Shown: positions 16,415 to 24,899, counted from the first letter of the stretch. The stretch: 64,000 nt of DNA from Brevibacillus_F sp035644815 (GCA_035644815.1 DASQNU010000229.1:1-64000); one strand, 5' to 3'. The notes: generated from the sequence alone by a model not told the origin. Translations and numbers: made by a program.

Positions 16415-17326
16415 TCAGCCTAATGATCGGTTGCTGTGTTCCATGACGCTCTGAATATAAGACTGCAATACCTCGATGAACAATTTGGCCGCTTTGCCCA
16501 TATACCGGTCTGCATGGTAGATGATACAGATGTCTTGACTTGGTGTAGGATTCAATAGGGTGACGGCGCTGATATTATCTCGATTAAGATTATCCACTAA
16601 CAAGCGGGGGAGAATGCAAGCTCCTACGCCTTGCTCGACCAAGGATAGCAATGTCGACAGGGTGGACGTTACGATCGGGCTATCGATCGTGATACCCTTT
16701 TGCTGACAGCAGGCATTAATGACCTTTGAAATTTGGTGTTCCGGACCGAACATGACTAGCTTCATATTCTGTAGTTGCTCGAAAGGAATCGCTTTCGCTT
16801 TCGCAGCGGGGTGATCCGAGTGTACTGCCAAGACGAACTCCTCATGGAACAGCGGTATAACTCCGATACGATCATCGGGTTTGTCAGGTGTTGTAGTAAC
16901 GCCGAGATCTCGGATACCATCGACAACCTGTTCGTACACATCTGTCGACTCCGTGACCTTTATCGACAGCTTCGGGTACGACCGATGAAAGTCGATAAGT
17001 AGGGCGTCAAACAAAAGATCCCCGTCGCCGGGAAGAATCCCGATGTCCAGCTTACCACCCTCTACTTTCTTTAAATCCGAGATGGCCCCTTGAATATAAT
17101 CAATGCGTTCGAAGATAATCTTGCTCTGCTCCAAAAGGACTTGCCCTGCATCAGTTAAAGCAATCCGTCTGCCAATACGGTCAAATAGCGGAAGTCCTAG
17201 CTCATTTTCCAAAAACTTAATTTGTTGACTGAGGTTCGACTGAGTCGTACAGAGATTTTCTGCCGCTTTGGAGAAGTGCATCTCCTTGCATATGGCAGCA
17301 AAATACTGGAGCTGTCTAAGTTCCAT
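16415..17326 (-). CDS. LysR-family transcriptional regulator
   Basis: N-terminal winged helix-turn-helix (residues about 1-60; MELRQLQYFAAICKEMHFSK, then AAENLCTTQSNLSQQIKFLE) and a C-terminal effector domain with two subdomains (about 90-300). 303 aa, standard length. The effector is unknown. It is divergent from a DinB-like gene, and an imperfect dyad of T-N11-A type lies between them, so autoregulation and control of the divergent gene are likely. Confidence 0.92.
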   Translation of the reverse strand: MELRQLQYFAAICKEMHFSKAAENLCTTQSNLSQQIKFLENELGLPLFDRIGRRIALTDAGQVLLEQSKIIFERIDYIQGAISDLKKVEGGKLDIGILPGDGDLLFDALLIDFHRSYPKLSIKVTESTDVYEQVVDGIRDLGVTTTPDKPDDRIGVIPLFHEEFVLAVHSDHPAAKAKAIPFEQLQNMKLVMFGPEHQISKVINACCQQKGITIDSPIVTSTLSTLLSLVEQGVGACILPRLLVDNLNRDNISAVTLLNPTPSQDICIIYHADRYMGKAAKLFIEVLQSYIQSVMEHSNRSLG

Positions 17327-17411
17327 TCCGCCATGCTCCTTTATCCATTTTTTGTACAGCGTAGAAGTAAATGACTTCCTTTCAGTATAGCGAAGATATG
17401 GATTATCTGCA

Positions 17412-17434
17412 CTAATTGATAATCGATCGATTAG
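17412..17434. promoter_or_regulatory. Candidate LysR operator
   Basis: CTAATTGAT-AATCG-ATCGATTAG is an inverted repeat with one mismatch, in the gap between the divergent LysR and DinB-like genes. A second smaller dyad, CCGAT...ATCGG, begins five bases later. Position and symmetry fit the recognition site of the adjacent LysR protein. Confidence 0.55.
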
Positions 17435-17538
17435 TGAGACCGATCAATTGCATCGGAATCGTGTGATTGTTACGTATTCAAGGGAGAGCTACACTTGCAT
17501 TAAAGAGAGCAACATCAAAAAAGAGGAGGAATTATCTT

Positions 17539-18003
17539 ATGAGTCATACAATTATCCACACTGGTAAAGTACTTCGTCAGGTTGTCATTGGTCAGGTTCA
17601 AGCTATTTCCGAGGAACAGCTCGACGTACAGCCGAAGGGCTTCAACAACACAATCCGATGGAATGTCGGTCACATGATCTATTGGATGGATCAGTACTCC
17701 ACGCTTTGTTTCGATTCTCCATCCTTGATTCCGGATCAGTATGAAGCGCTATTTACTTCCGGTACGAAACCATCTTCATGGACGATAGCTCCCCCGAGCA
17801 AGGAAGAATTGCTTCAATTGCTAACGATGCAGCTTTCCCGCCTATCCGAGCTGACGCCTGAGATGCTGAATGCACCATTGAAATCGCCTTATGTCATGGG
17901 GCCATTCCAATTCGATACCGCAGGCGAGCTGTTCAACTTTGCTCTGGTTCACGAAGGAATTCATCTAGGTACAGTTTCAAGCCAGCTTAAGCTCATCAAA
18001 TGA
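17539..18003 (+). CDS. DinB-like domain protein, 154 aa
   Basis: Four-helix DinB superfamily protein. RWNVGHMIYWMDQY carries the first candidate metal-binding His, and FALVHEGIHLGTVSSQLK carries the C-terminal HxxxH pair. The ATG has a strong SD AGGAGGAATTATCTT; the longer upstream frame has no SD. Probably a thiol-dependent transferase or hydrolase of stress response, exact reaction unknown. It is divergent from the LysR gene and followed after 61 bp by an NTF2-like gene, likely co-transcribed. Confidence 0.85.
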   Translation: MSHTIIHTGKVLRQVVIGQVQAISEEQLDVQPKGFNNTIRWNVGHMIYWMDQYSTLCFDSPSLIPDQYEALFTSGTKPSSWTIAPPSKEELLQLLTMQLSRLSELTPEMLNAPLKSPYVMGPFQFDTAGELFNFALVHEGIHLGTVSSQLKLIK

Positions 18004-18064
18004 ATTACCCAACGCTCTGGTGCTAAAGTGAGCTGGATCACACAATGAAATTAGGAGGCTTGTA

Positions 18065-18445
18065 ATGATGAAAATCCATGAAGTGTTTGCTGCTTTTAGG
18101 CGTGCTTTCGAAACAGGGGATACAGACGATTTCCTTAAAAAGGTTACGGATGATTTTCATTTCTTCGTTCCGCTCCCGCTGGAAGGGTGGAATTCAAAGC
18201 AGCAAGGCCGAGAGCGGTTCGAGGAATTAATCAGGTTTGAGCGCTCAGTATTTCAGATGAGCCTGACTCCGCTGATCGAGCTAGAGAATGAGAGCTACGG
18301 GATGGTAGTTTTTCGCTCGGAAGGATTGCTGTACGGTAGACCTTTCCACAATGAGCTTTCAGTCGTCTTCGAATTCGAGAAGGATCGGATCCGCTCCTTC
18401 CGAGAATATGTAGGAATGCCGCTAAAAAACTACGAGACCCCGTAA
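18065..18445 (+). CDS. NTF2-like/SnoaL-type protein, 126 aa
   Basis: Cone-shaped NTF2-like fold: an N-terminal helical stretch IHEVFAAFRRAFETGDTDDF, then FHFFVPLPLEGWNSKQQGRE and the curved sheet ending in FEFEKDRIRSFREYVGMP. The family covers small isomerases, hydratases and ligand-binding proteins. SD TAGGAGGC before tandem ATG codons. It follows the DinB-like gene; no substrate can be assigned. Confidence 0.72.
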   Translation: MMKIHEVFAAFRRAFETGDTDDFLKKVTDDFHFFVPLPLEGWNSKQQGRERFEELIRFERSVFQMSLTPLIELENESYGMVVFRSEGLLYGRPFHNELSVVFEFEKDRIRSFREYVGMPLKNYETP

Positions 18446-18503
18446 AGAGCATCCAAGAATAAAGGAAAAATTGCAGTCGGTCAGAGTGATTCGACTGCTT
18501 TTT

Positions 18504-18686
18504 TCATCTTGACATCACCCAATTGAACCACAAGGTGGATTTGGCAACGATGCCCCATATCGAAGCGTCCACATACGGCGGGATATCGTGCTGCAGACGG
18601 TATTCGCTTGGCAGCAGCTGCTTCTCCAACGCCGCCTTCGCCTTGTCGGAAATGCCGATTTCAGTCGGAATGTCTTTATAACTATT
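18504..18686 (-). pseudogene. Unrecognised coding remnant (C-terminal fragment)
   Basis: An open stretch of about 60 codons on the minus strand with coding-like composition and high GC, ending SKSTLWFNWVMSR-like (AKSTLWFNWVMSR) then TGA. It has no start codon with an SD and begins right after an in-frame TAA near the promoter of the neighbouring pseudogene. It looks like the tail of a gene whose front was deleted. Family not recognised. Confidence 0.4.
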
Positions 18687-18709
18687 TTACTTTGAAAGAG
18701 GAGAGTTCG

Positions 18710-19284
18710 ATGAAAATACTTGTCTTGCTTGCACATCCTCGTTTGAATAACTCGCGAGTAAACAAAAGGAGGAAGCAGGAGCTTGAGCGTTCATAAAAAG
18801 TGACCATACATGATCTTTACGAGCGATATCCAGACGAGCGTATTGACGTAAAGCGCGAACAGGATCTTCTACTTGCGCATGACCGGATCGTATTTCAATT
18901 TCCATTCTATTGGTACAGTACGCCACCTCTCTTAAAAAAATGGATGGATGAAGTCTTTACCTACGGGTGGGCGTACGGTCCTGGTGGCAATGCGCTGCAT
19001 GATAAGGAATTGGTGTTGGCTATTTCAATAGGGGGACCTGAGCATTCGTACCGGGCAGGCGATTACAACCATTACACGATGAGCGAACTGACTAGGCCAC
19101 TTCAAGCGACAGCTAATTAACGGGGATGCACTTTCTTCCTCATTTTGTTCAGCATGGTGTTGTTGTTGCGGATGGGTTCGCTAGTGTAATTAGGTGGTTG
19201 CTTCGGCAGCCGTTTTTTATTGCTACGCTAACTGGCAGAATTGCTCAGCAAGGACGACCACACAAAAAGGAGGTCGACCAGTAA
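18710..19284 (+). pseudogene. NAD(P)H:quinone oxidoreductase (KefF/MdaB flavodoxin family), disrupted
   Basis: FMN-dependent NAD(P)H oxidoreductase gene with two lesions. It starts well (SD GAGAG, MKILVLLAHPRLNNSRVNK) but has an in-frame TAA at 18794. The frame then resumes with VTIHDLYERYPDERIDVKRE, the FPFYWYSTPPLLKKWMDEV core, and AYGPGGNALHDKELVLAISI. A second stop at 19118 comes from a probable one-base deletion; LTGMHFLPHFVQHGV continues in the next frame to 19284. Both breaks fall in conserved stretches, so this is a decayed gene rather than a short variant. Confidence 0.85.
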
Positions 19285-19602
19285 GTTCTGGTTACCTCAT
19301 AATACGATCATGCGAGATAGTTCATTCAAGAGAGAAATAACCGACGAGACAAATGTTCCCACATTACCTGTAATTTTTTTGTGTAGTATCGAACCTGGTT
19401 ATGAATCAAAGGTAAAGTTCATCTTTTTGAGGGGAAAGGCCTTAGGGTCGCGAAATACCAGCTGAATATAGTTGCCGTGACCGGGTACGTCGTTAGCTGG
19501 TATACTCTAACCGTGCATCATCGGGCAGTAACAGTGTATTTATTATCAAGGCATTGACTTTTCTAGCTATTCCTGACAGGACACTCCAATGCGAATGATG
19601 AT
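19285..19602. other. Intergenic stretch without a recognisable gene
   Basis: No coding frame with an SD is seen. It contains one 9-bp inverted repeat, ATACCAGCT (19455-19463) and AGCTGGTAT (19495-19503), of unknown role. Confidence 0.5.
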
Positions 19603-20622
19603 CTATCCGTTTGTACTAAGCGCCAACAATCGTTTTAGATTGTCATCAATAAACTTATTATCGGCACTGTTGATGCCGCGACCGGCCAAATGGCCCCAGA
19701 TCGACTCGATAGGATTAAAAACAGCATTAGGTATCAGCTTGGCCTCGTATTCATTATCGTCCGCCGTGCAGAAGAGATCCGTGCTCCCTGGCATGACGCA
19801 GGCAAGCGCTTTAATGTTTTTGAGCGCCTCATCGAAATCTCCGTTATAGGAGGGGTTCGCACTAATATCTGCAAATTGGCCTGTCCATAACATGGCCAGT
19901 GCATTGTGCGGATCTATCTTCATAAAGGTATCTTCCCAGACGCCAGCCATAAAATCTGTCAATGAGTCGAACCCCAGCTCACGATAAAGTTCCTCTCGGT
20001 AAAACGCCTGTGATAATCCCCATCCCGCATAGACACGGCCAACGGCGCGCATGTCTGCAGAAGTCAACTGGTTTAGTTTACTTGAATCGAAGCGGACTGC
20101 AGCCATTAGCGGAGCTTTCATTCCTTCTAGGACCACATACGTTTGGGGCCAAGTCTTGGCAACTCCGGCGAAAGGTGCAATTCGTTCTACCATGTCGGGA
20201 TAACTTGCCCCCCATTGGTATGATTGAATGCCTCCCATAGACCATCCAACTACGAGAGCGATCTTTTGAATGCCGAATTTTTCGGTCACCAGCCGATGCT
20301 GTAATGTAACGTTGTCATAGATGGTTACCTGCGGAAAATTAGCCCGGTCGAATGGGGGAGGCGTGTTACTGGGAGACGAAGATAATCCGTTGCCCAGCAG
20401 ATTGGGAACGATAATGAAATATTTCTGCGGATCTAGTGCCATTCCGTTTCCAATCAACCATTCATTCTGAACATGCTGGTCGCCAAAAGCAGTTGGATAG
20501 ACGATGACATTATCTTTCTTTTCATTTAAGCTTCCATAAGTCTTATAAGCAAGAAAAGCACTCGGTAACGTCACTCCCGATTGCAAGGTTACGTCACCCA
20601 AATCAAAAATCTCATAATCCAT
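19603..20622 (-). CDS. Alpha/beta hydrolase of the homoserine acetyltransferase-like (MetX) family
   Basis: The nucleophile elbow GWSMGG, the N-terminal ITLPSAFLAYKTYGSLNEK-like segment (residues about 12-30) and the oxyanion region NLLGNGLSSSP place it with MetX-type alpha/beta hydrolases; the catalytic Asp and His (IWGHLAGRG near the C-terminus) are present. True acyltransferase activity is uncertain, since many such proteins in Firmicutes are esterases. I chose the ATG at 20622 (MDYEIFDL), with GAAAGGAG upstream, giving 339 aa. Divergent from a LysR gene that probably controls it. Confidence 0.85.
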   Translation of the reverse strand: MDYEIFDLGDVTLQSGVTLPSAFLAYKTYGSLNEKKDNVIVYPTAFGDQHVQNEWLIGNGMALDPQKYFIIVPNLLGNGLSSSPSNTPPPFDRANFPQVTIYDNVTLQHRLVTEKFGIQKIALVVGWSMGGIQSYQWGASYPDMVERIAPFAGVAKTWPQTYVVLEGMKAPLMAAVRFDSSKLNQLTSADMRAVGRVYAGWGLSQAFYREELYRELGFDSLTDFMAGVWEDTFMKIDPHNALAMLWTGQFADISANPSYNGDFDEALKNIKALACVMPGSTDLFCTADDNEYEAKLIPNAVFNPIESIWGHLAGRGINSADNKFIDDNLKRLLALSTNG

Positions 20623-20731
20623 CGTATTGTTGCTCCTTTCAAATTGAAACCACACATTTTAGAATGTATGTCTTGTGCTTAGTATAGACCCGTGGTACTT
20701 TCAGATAAAGCGAATGAAATTCAAAGCAGCA

Positions 20732-20746
20732 TTCAATAATATTGAA
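20732..20746. promoter_or_regulatory. Candidate LysR operator (T-N11-A)
   Basis: TTCAAT-AAT-ATTGAA is a perfect 6-bp dyad and fits the T-N11-A rule. It sits 18 bp before the plus-strand LysR gene and about 110 bp from the divergent hydrolase start. Confidence 0.6.
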
Positions 20747-20763
20747 AGTAAATTGGGGGTAGT

Positions 20764-21675
20764 ATGATGGAATTGCGCCAACTGAATACCTTCCGCACGG
20801 TTGCATCAACTTTAAATTTCAGTCGGGCAGCGGAAGTTCTGGGCTACGTCCCCTCCAACGTCACGATGCAAATTAAAGCTTTGGAGGATGAGCTTGGTGT
20901 TCGTCTCTTTGACCGCTTGGGCAAGCAGCTCGTTCTCACAACCGCGGGTAAACGCTTTTTAACTCATATCCAAGTCGTCCTGAACAAATTGGACGAAGCT
21001 CGCAGCGTCGTTCATGACAATGAAAATCTAAGCGGCACCCTAACAATAAGTGCCAACGAGGTTCTTTGCGCCTATCGGCTACCAGTTGTCTTTCACCTAT
21101 TTCGTTCGCGCCATCCGGGAGTGCGTCTCATCTTCCGCTCCGTTTCCAATCAGCAACTCAAGCAAACGCTCTTTGACGGAACCGCGGATGTCGTCTTTAT
21201 GTTGGACGAACCCATTCGCTCAACGGGACTTGCAGTGGAACCGTTGCTGGAAGAAACTTTCCGCTTTTTCGCCGCTCCAGACCATCCGCTCGCGAAACTA
21301 TCTGTACTACAGCTGGAAGATTTCCACGGAGAAGTGTTCCTGACGAATGAAAAGGGTTGCACCTATCGAACCATGTTTGACCGGTCATTTGAGAAAGAGG
21401 GCATTGATAGTATTACGCATTTAGAGTTTCAAAATGCCGAAGCCATTAAACAATGTGCAATTACGGGAATCGGTATTGCCTTTCTTCCTGAAATAGTAGC
21501 AAAAGCCGAAGTTGAACGGGGAGAACTTGTTGCTCTTCCTTGGCAAATTCCGGACTTGCACGTGTATACACAGATGTTATGGCATAAAGACAAGTGGCTT
21601 TCACCAATCATGTTATCTTTCATAGAAGCAGCAAGGGAGGTTATCGCTATAGAGGAGGAGAATAAAATCGTTTAG
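20764..21675 (+). CDS. LysR-family transcriptional regulator
   Basis: HTH domain MELRQLNTFRTVASTLNFSR (residues 2-21) continuing through QIKALEDELGVRLFDRLGKQ, with a LysR substrate-binding domain from about 90. 303 aa. SD GGGGG four to seven bases before tandem ATG codons. The DNA-binding domain closely resembles that of the regulator at 40.7 kb, and both share an EKGCTYRTMFD / EIGCSYRTILE motif in the effector domain, so they belong to one subfamily. Divergent from the MetX-like hydrolase, its likely target. Confidence 0.92.
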   Translation: MMELRQLNTFRTVASTLNFSRAAEVLGYVPSNVTMQIKALEDELGVRLFDRLGKQLVLTTAGKRFLTHIQVVLNKLDEARSVVHDNENLSGTLTISANEVLCAYRLPVVFHLFRSRHPGVRLIFRSVSNQQLKQTLFDGTADVVFMLDEPIRSTGLAVEPLLEETFRFFAAPDHPLAKLSVLQLEDFHGEVFLTNEKGCTYRTMFDRSFEKEGIDSITHLEFQNAEAIKQCAITGIGIAFLPEIVAKAEVERGELVALPWQIPDLHVYTQMLWHKDKWLSPIMLSFIEAAREVIAIEEENKIV

Positions 21676-22103
21676 CCTATTCATAGAAGAATCCCCGAGC
21701 TGGCACCGTTCGCATACCTGAATACGGCCAGCTGCAGGCGATGCAGCCAAGGGAGAATAATTTTTAATGAAAGAAGTAAAGAAAATTGTATAGATCAGTG
21801 CTTATTCATTTGCATAATCGATCAAACGCCTTCAAATGATTCTAGTTAAATATGTAATAAACAACGGCTGGAATTATGCAAAAGGGAAGAGAATAGAGAA
21901 AATTGAGCAAGGAGATTTTTTTGGTCAATGATAGCTCAATCATGACACGACGGCAGCCGGCCAAAATGATCGGCTGTCGTCGTTGTACTACAGGCAGTTT
22001 AGTGGGAATATCCAAATTACAGAAAAAGGAAAAAGTTCATTTCTGACGAATTAATTTTGTATGAGGTCAGCAAAAAATCTCCTAAATGAGGAGTCAAAGA
22101 AAT
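21676..22103. other. Intergenic region with one strong hairpin
   Basis: No gene is seen. A 13-bp stem ACGACGGCAGCCG (21947-21959) / CGGCTGTCGTCGT (21971-21983), one G-T pair, lies about 120 bp before the YbaK-like gene. It lacks a T-tract and may be a processed or degenerate terminator. Confidence 0.5.
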
Positions 22104-22550
22104 ATGGAAAAACGAATATCTCTACTAAAGAATCTGCACATTGATTATGAGATCATCGAACACAGCAAACCAATTAATTCCGCACAGGAAGGTGCTGATT
22201 ATTTTGGTATTCATATTGGTCAGACTGCCCCGACACTAATAATGAAAACAGATAAAGGCTACTATGCGTTTATCATTTCTGGTGATTATGGACGAATGGA
22301 TCCGGTTACTTTGAAAGAATTATTTCATTTTCAAGAGATTAAATTAGCCAAACCCAAAGAGGTAGAGCAAGTAACTGGAAGTACGGTCGGAAGTGTATCG
22401 TTAATAAACCCCGATATCCCAACATTCATAGATAGAGAATTATATCGATTCGACTATGTTTATGGAGGTACAGGGGTCCCGCAAACGACATTGAAGATCC
22501 AACCAAAGGATATTGAGAAATTAAATAATATAGTTGGATACATAAGATAG
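22104..22550 (+). CDS. YbaK/ProX-type aminoacyl-tRNA editing domain protein
   Basis: Free-standing trans-editing domain that hydrolyses mischarged tRNA (Cys- or Ala-tRNA-Pro type). Seen are KRISLLKNLHIDYEIIEHSK at the start, the substrate-site Lys in PTLIMKTDKGYYAFI, GSTVGSVSLIN and the closing VYGGTGVPQTTLKI. 148 aa from the ATG at 22104, which has TGAGGAG upstream; an earlier ATG lacks an SD. AT-rich compared with its neighbours. Single gene. Confidence 0.85.
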   Translation: MEKRISLLKNLHIDYEIIEHSKPINSAQEGADYFGIHIGQTAPTLIMKTDKGYYAFIISGDYGRMDPVTLKELFHFQEIKLAKPKEVEQVTGSTVGSVSLINPDIPTFIDRELYRFDYVYGGTGVPQTTLKIQPKDIEKLNNIVGYIR

Positions 22551-22580
22551 AGAAAATGTCTAAAGTTTCATGAACATAAC

Positions 22581-22676
22581 TACTCAACAAACGGGTATCG
22601 TTAGTGAAATAACAGAGAGCAGAATGCCGCGGCAGCTGCTCTCTGTTTTGTTGAAATAACGGGCAGCATAGCTGAA
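22581..22676. repeat. Interspersed hairpin repeat, copy 1
   Basis: The element reads CTCAACAAACGGGTATCGTT, then a 12-bp stem AACAGAGAGCAG / CTGCTCTCTGTT around AATGCCGCGGCAG, then TTGAAATAACGGGCAGCAT. The same order (ACGGG box, hairpin with GCAGCTG, T-run, ATTGAAGTAACGGGCAG) recurs elsewhere in the window. No coding capacity. Confidence 0.8.
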
Positions 22677-22763
22677 AGGTACTCTTTTTATTATTAATAT
22701 GACATAAGATGACATATATAAGGTCTATAATGCGTAGTAGATCAACGAAAGGAGTAACAAATC

Positions 22764-23318
22764 ATGAAAAGAAGAATAATTTTAGATTTAGCAGTTACTT
22801 TAGATGGTTTTATTGAAGGGAAAAATGGGGAAGTTGATTGGTGCATGATGGACTCTGAGATGGGGTTTATTCATTTCTTAAGTCAAATTGATACTATTTT
22901 ATATGGAAGAAAAAGCTATGATTTATGGGGACAATTTACTCCAGAAATTGAACATACTGATACTGAAAAAGAAATTTGGGGATTAGTTCAAAGTAAAGAA
23001 AAATATGTGTTTTCTAGGACACAAAAAGGGACTGATAATAAAGCAATATTCATAAATGATAATATTCTTGGAGAAGTAAATAAATTAAAGAATAAACCTG
23101 GCAAAGACATCTGGCTGTATGGTGGAGCAAGTCTTATTACAACTTTTATCAATTTAGGGCTTGTTGATGAATTTAGATTATCTGTTCACCCTGTTATTTT
23201 GGGAGAAGGAAAACCATTGTTTATTGATATACAACAGAGGTTGAATTTAAAAATGGTTAATACAAGAACGTTTTCCTGTGGCGTTGTGCAACTAATCTAT
23301 CATTTGAATGGGAAATAG
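22764..23318 (+). CDS. Dihydrofolate reductase-like protein (RibD C-terminal family)
   Basis: DHFR-fold NADPH-binding protein of the YyaP/YwjB type. RIILDLAVTLDGFIEGKNGE opens the fold, DTILYGRKSYDLWG and DIWLYGGASLITTFI are the nucleotide-binding motifs, and LVDEFRLSVHPVILGEGKPLF is the strong family signature. 184 aa, normal. It probably reduces a pteridine- or flavin-precursor-like substrate, but is uncharacterised. Notably AT-rich, which suggests recent acquisition; it lies between two copies of the hairpin repeat. Confidence 0.9.
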   Translation: MKRRIILDLAVTLDGFIEGKNGEVDWCMMDSEMGFIHFLSQIDTILYGRKSYDLWGQFTPEIEHTDTEKEIWGLVQSKEKYVFSRTQKGTDNKAIFINDNILGEVNKLKNKPGKDIWLYGGASLITTFINLGLVDEFRLSVHPVILGEGKPLFIDIQQRLNLKMVNTRTFSCGVVQLIYHLNGK

Positions 23319-23342
23319 AAAATACGGGATCGTAATTGTCAA

Positions 23343-23434
23343 TTCTTCAACGAACGGGATCGTTCGTGCAATAACAGGGAGCAGTTTGCTGCGGCAGCTG
23401 TTCCATTTTTTCATTGAAGTAACGGGAAGAATAG
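23343..23434. repeat. Interspersed hairpin repeat, copy 2
   Basis: Begins TTCTTCAACGAACGGGATCG, then AACAGGGAGCAGTTTGCTGC, GGCAGCTGTTCC, a T-run and CATTGAAGTAACGGGAAGAA. Same layout as the copy 670 bp upstream; together they flank the DHFR-like gene. Confidence 0.8.
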
Positions 23435-23582
23435 TAATAAATCGGATAATTTTTTGGTGGAAATTACTATTTGTCCCAATGGAATTCACGATAAGTCAAT
23501 CCGGAAATTATTCGGCAAGTGGTGACTTGTGGTCTACCGTATCAGCAGTCAATAACAGCTGCAAACGCCATAAATGTGTGAC

Positions 23583-23610
23583 AAAAAAACGACCCTCGTC
23601 AGGATCGTTT
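23583..23610 (-). terminator. Rho-independent terminator of the DUF1292 gene
   Basis: On the minus strand, AAACGATCC / GGGTCGTTT with a 6-nt loop runs into seven T residues, 14 bp past the stop. Confidence 0.88.
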
Positions 23611-23623
23611 AACTGTTGCTGTG

Positions 23624-23908
23624 TCAATGCTTGCTTTCTTTGCCGTGCTCCTCCGCACCCTCGTCGTTTTCATCCGCTTCCAATGCAATCTGATAGGCGT
23701 CCAATACAAATGCTGCTTCCTCGGGATCATCAATCCCTACCAGATATTGGTCTTCTGCCTCCCCGTCTACCACCCGCATAAGAATTCGATCCTCATCTGA
23801 TGTTAATAGTGCGTACCATTCTTCGTTCATATCGAACAATGCTTCAACGGCATACTCTTTTTCATTACCTTGCTCATCCTCGACGGTAATACGATTATCA
23901 TTTCCCAC
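23624..23908 (-). CDS. DUF1292 family protein (YrzB-like), 94 aa
   Basis: Short acidic cytosolic protein. The DUF1292 core is clear: ITVEDEQGNEKEYAVEALFD, then EWYALLTSDEDRILMRVVDG and a C-terminal Glu/Asp-rich tail ending EEHGKESKH. Members of this family are conserved in Firmicutes with no established function. It is divergent from the metallopeptidase-like gene and has its own terminator. Confidence 0.88.
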   Translation of the reverse strand: MGNDNRITVEDEQGNEKEYAVEALFDMNEEWYALLTSDEDRILMRVVDGEAEDQYLVGIDDPEEAAFVLDAYQIALEADENDEGAEEHGKESKH

Positions 23909-23992
23909 GATACCAGCCCCCTTGCACTCTTAACGTCTCGCTTATTATGTACGAGGACAGATCTCTTTATTGATGGAATAGGAGATGACAGG

Positions 23993-24478
23993 ATGAACAG
24001 TCCACACCAATTGAGCAACGATGAAGCGTTCGCTCGGATGATGTCCTGGGTGGAAGCCCATTATGATTGTGAAGTTTATTTTTTGGAGCATTCCAGGCAA
24101 GCAAATGGCTTTGTGGAATATCGAAACGGGAAAAACATTATATACATATTGGCGGACAAGGAGGACATCAGCCTCGATACGTTCTCTGACATTCTAGCGC
24201 ATGAGGTAGGCCATGTTATCTATAATCAGCGCATGATGCAAAACGGGTTGTCCTACAAGGAGATTGTGAAGCGGACGCAGGAAAAACTGGATTGTTTTGA
24301 TCAGTTGTTGGAGAGAAATGTTATTACGAAGGAAGAGTACGAACGGCTTTATAGTGCTATTGAAGAAGAATGGGATAGCAATCATGAAAAGGAGAGAATT
24401 ATCCCTGAGTTACGAAAACTGACAGCTTTCCACATAAATAATCCATTGATTGGTGATAATGAGCAAAATGAGTGGTAG
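23993..24478 (+). CDS. Putative small zinc metallopeptidase (HExxH protein)
   Basis: Family not recognised precisely. A zincin signature LAHEVGHVIYNQR is at residues 69-81 (HEVGH at 70-74), preceded by NGKNIIYILADKEDISLDTF, as in ImmA/IrrE-like and related small metalloproteases. A charged helical C-terminal half (TQEKLDCFDQLLERNV...EEEWDSNHEKER) follows. The ATG at 23993 is chosen for its SD AATAGGAG; 161 aa, no signal peptide, so cytosolic. The next small ORF is closely coupled. Confidence 0.72.
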   Translation: MNSPHQLSNDEAFARMMSWVEAHYDCEVYFLEHSRQANGFVEYRNGKNIIYILADKEDISLDTFSDILAHEVGHVIYNQRMMQNGLSYKEIVKRTQEKLDCFDQLLERNVITKEEYERLYSAIEEEWDSNHEKERIIPELRKLTAFHINNPLIGDNEQNEW

Positions 24479-24489
24479 GAGTTGTGGCC

Positions 24490-24654
24490 GTGAACAATCA
24501 TAATAAACAGAAGCCAATCGTTTCGGGTACCTTCCAGCTAGCCGAAGATAGCCGGGTTGAATCTTTGGAACAGCTTTCCGACAAAAACCAGATGGAACAG
24601 CAAGAGCTGGACGAGGAGTCGCTTTACTATGCTCGGCTCTTTATGGAGGATTGA
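24490..24654 (+). CDS. Small acidic protein, 54 aa
   Basis: A GTG start nine bases after TAGGAG, just 11 bp beyond the metallopeptidase-like stop, gives MNNHNKQKPIVSGTFQLAED and onward to a Glu/Gln-rich tail (QLSDKNQMEQQELDEESLYY). Placement and SD suggest a two-gene operon. No family recognised; it could be a partner or inhibitor of the upstream protein, which is speculation. Confidence 0.55.
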   Translation: MNNHNKQKPIVSGTFQLAEDSRVESLEQLSDKNQMEQQELDEESLYYARLFMED

Positions 24655-24746
24655 TCATCTATCCTTCTCATGAAAAAGGTTGACTTGCAAACCTGCAAGC
24701 AGCCCGATATTGGATAATCATAGGCAAGGATAATTTGGCTAAAATT

Positions 24747-24813
24747 TTGGTTGGAGTTCACGCCCGGTCTGTCACACTGGAGGTCGCGGGTTCTTGTCCC
24801 GACAGCTCCGCCA
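24747..24813 (+). pseudogene. Degenerate tRNA-Asp fragment
   Basis: The stretch holds an anticodon loop CTGTCAC (anticodon GTC), the variable and T-arm sequence GGAGGTCGCGGGTTC with a defective distal arm, and an acceptor end AGCTCCGCCA with encoded CCA. The 5' acceptor strand and most of the D arm are missing or altered. It cannot fold as a complete tRNA. A remnant of a tRNA-Asp gene. Confidence 0.75.
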
Positions 24814-24842
24814 TTTACATAGCTGGAAACACTTATTTCATA

Positions 24843-24899
24843 AGGCTCGGTTGCACAGTCGGAAGAGCAGCGGACTGAAAATCCCCGTGTCTGCGGGGT
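24843..24899 (+). pseudogene. Degenerate tRNA-Phe fragment
   Basis: GGCTCGGTTGCACAGTCGGA is close to the 5' acceptor and D arm of Firmicute tRNA-Phe, followed by AGAGCAGCGGACTGAAAATC, whose anticodon loop has GAA. The T arm and 3' acceptor are absent. It begins 29 bp after the tRNA-Asp remnant, so the pair looks like the stump of a tRNA cluster in which Asp and Phe genes are neighbours. Confidence 0.75.

Noticed and set aside
16152..16454. A 100-codon plus-strand ORF after the siderophore operon
   Set aside because: It reads through two terminator-type hairpins and the end of the LysR gene; no SD or similarity.
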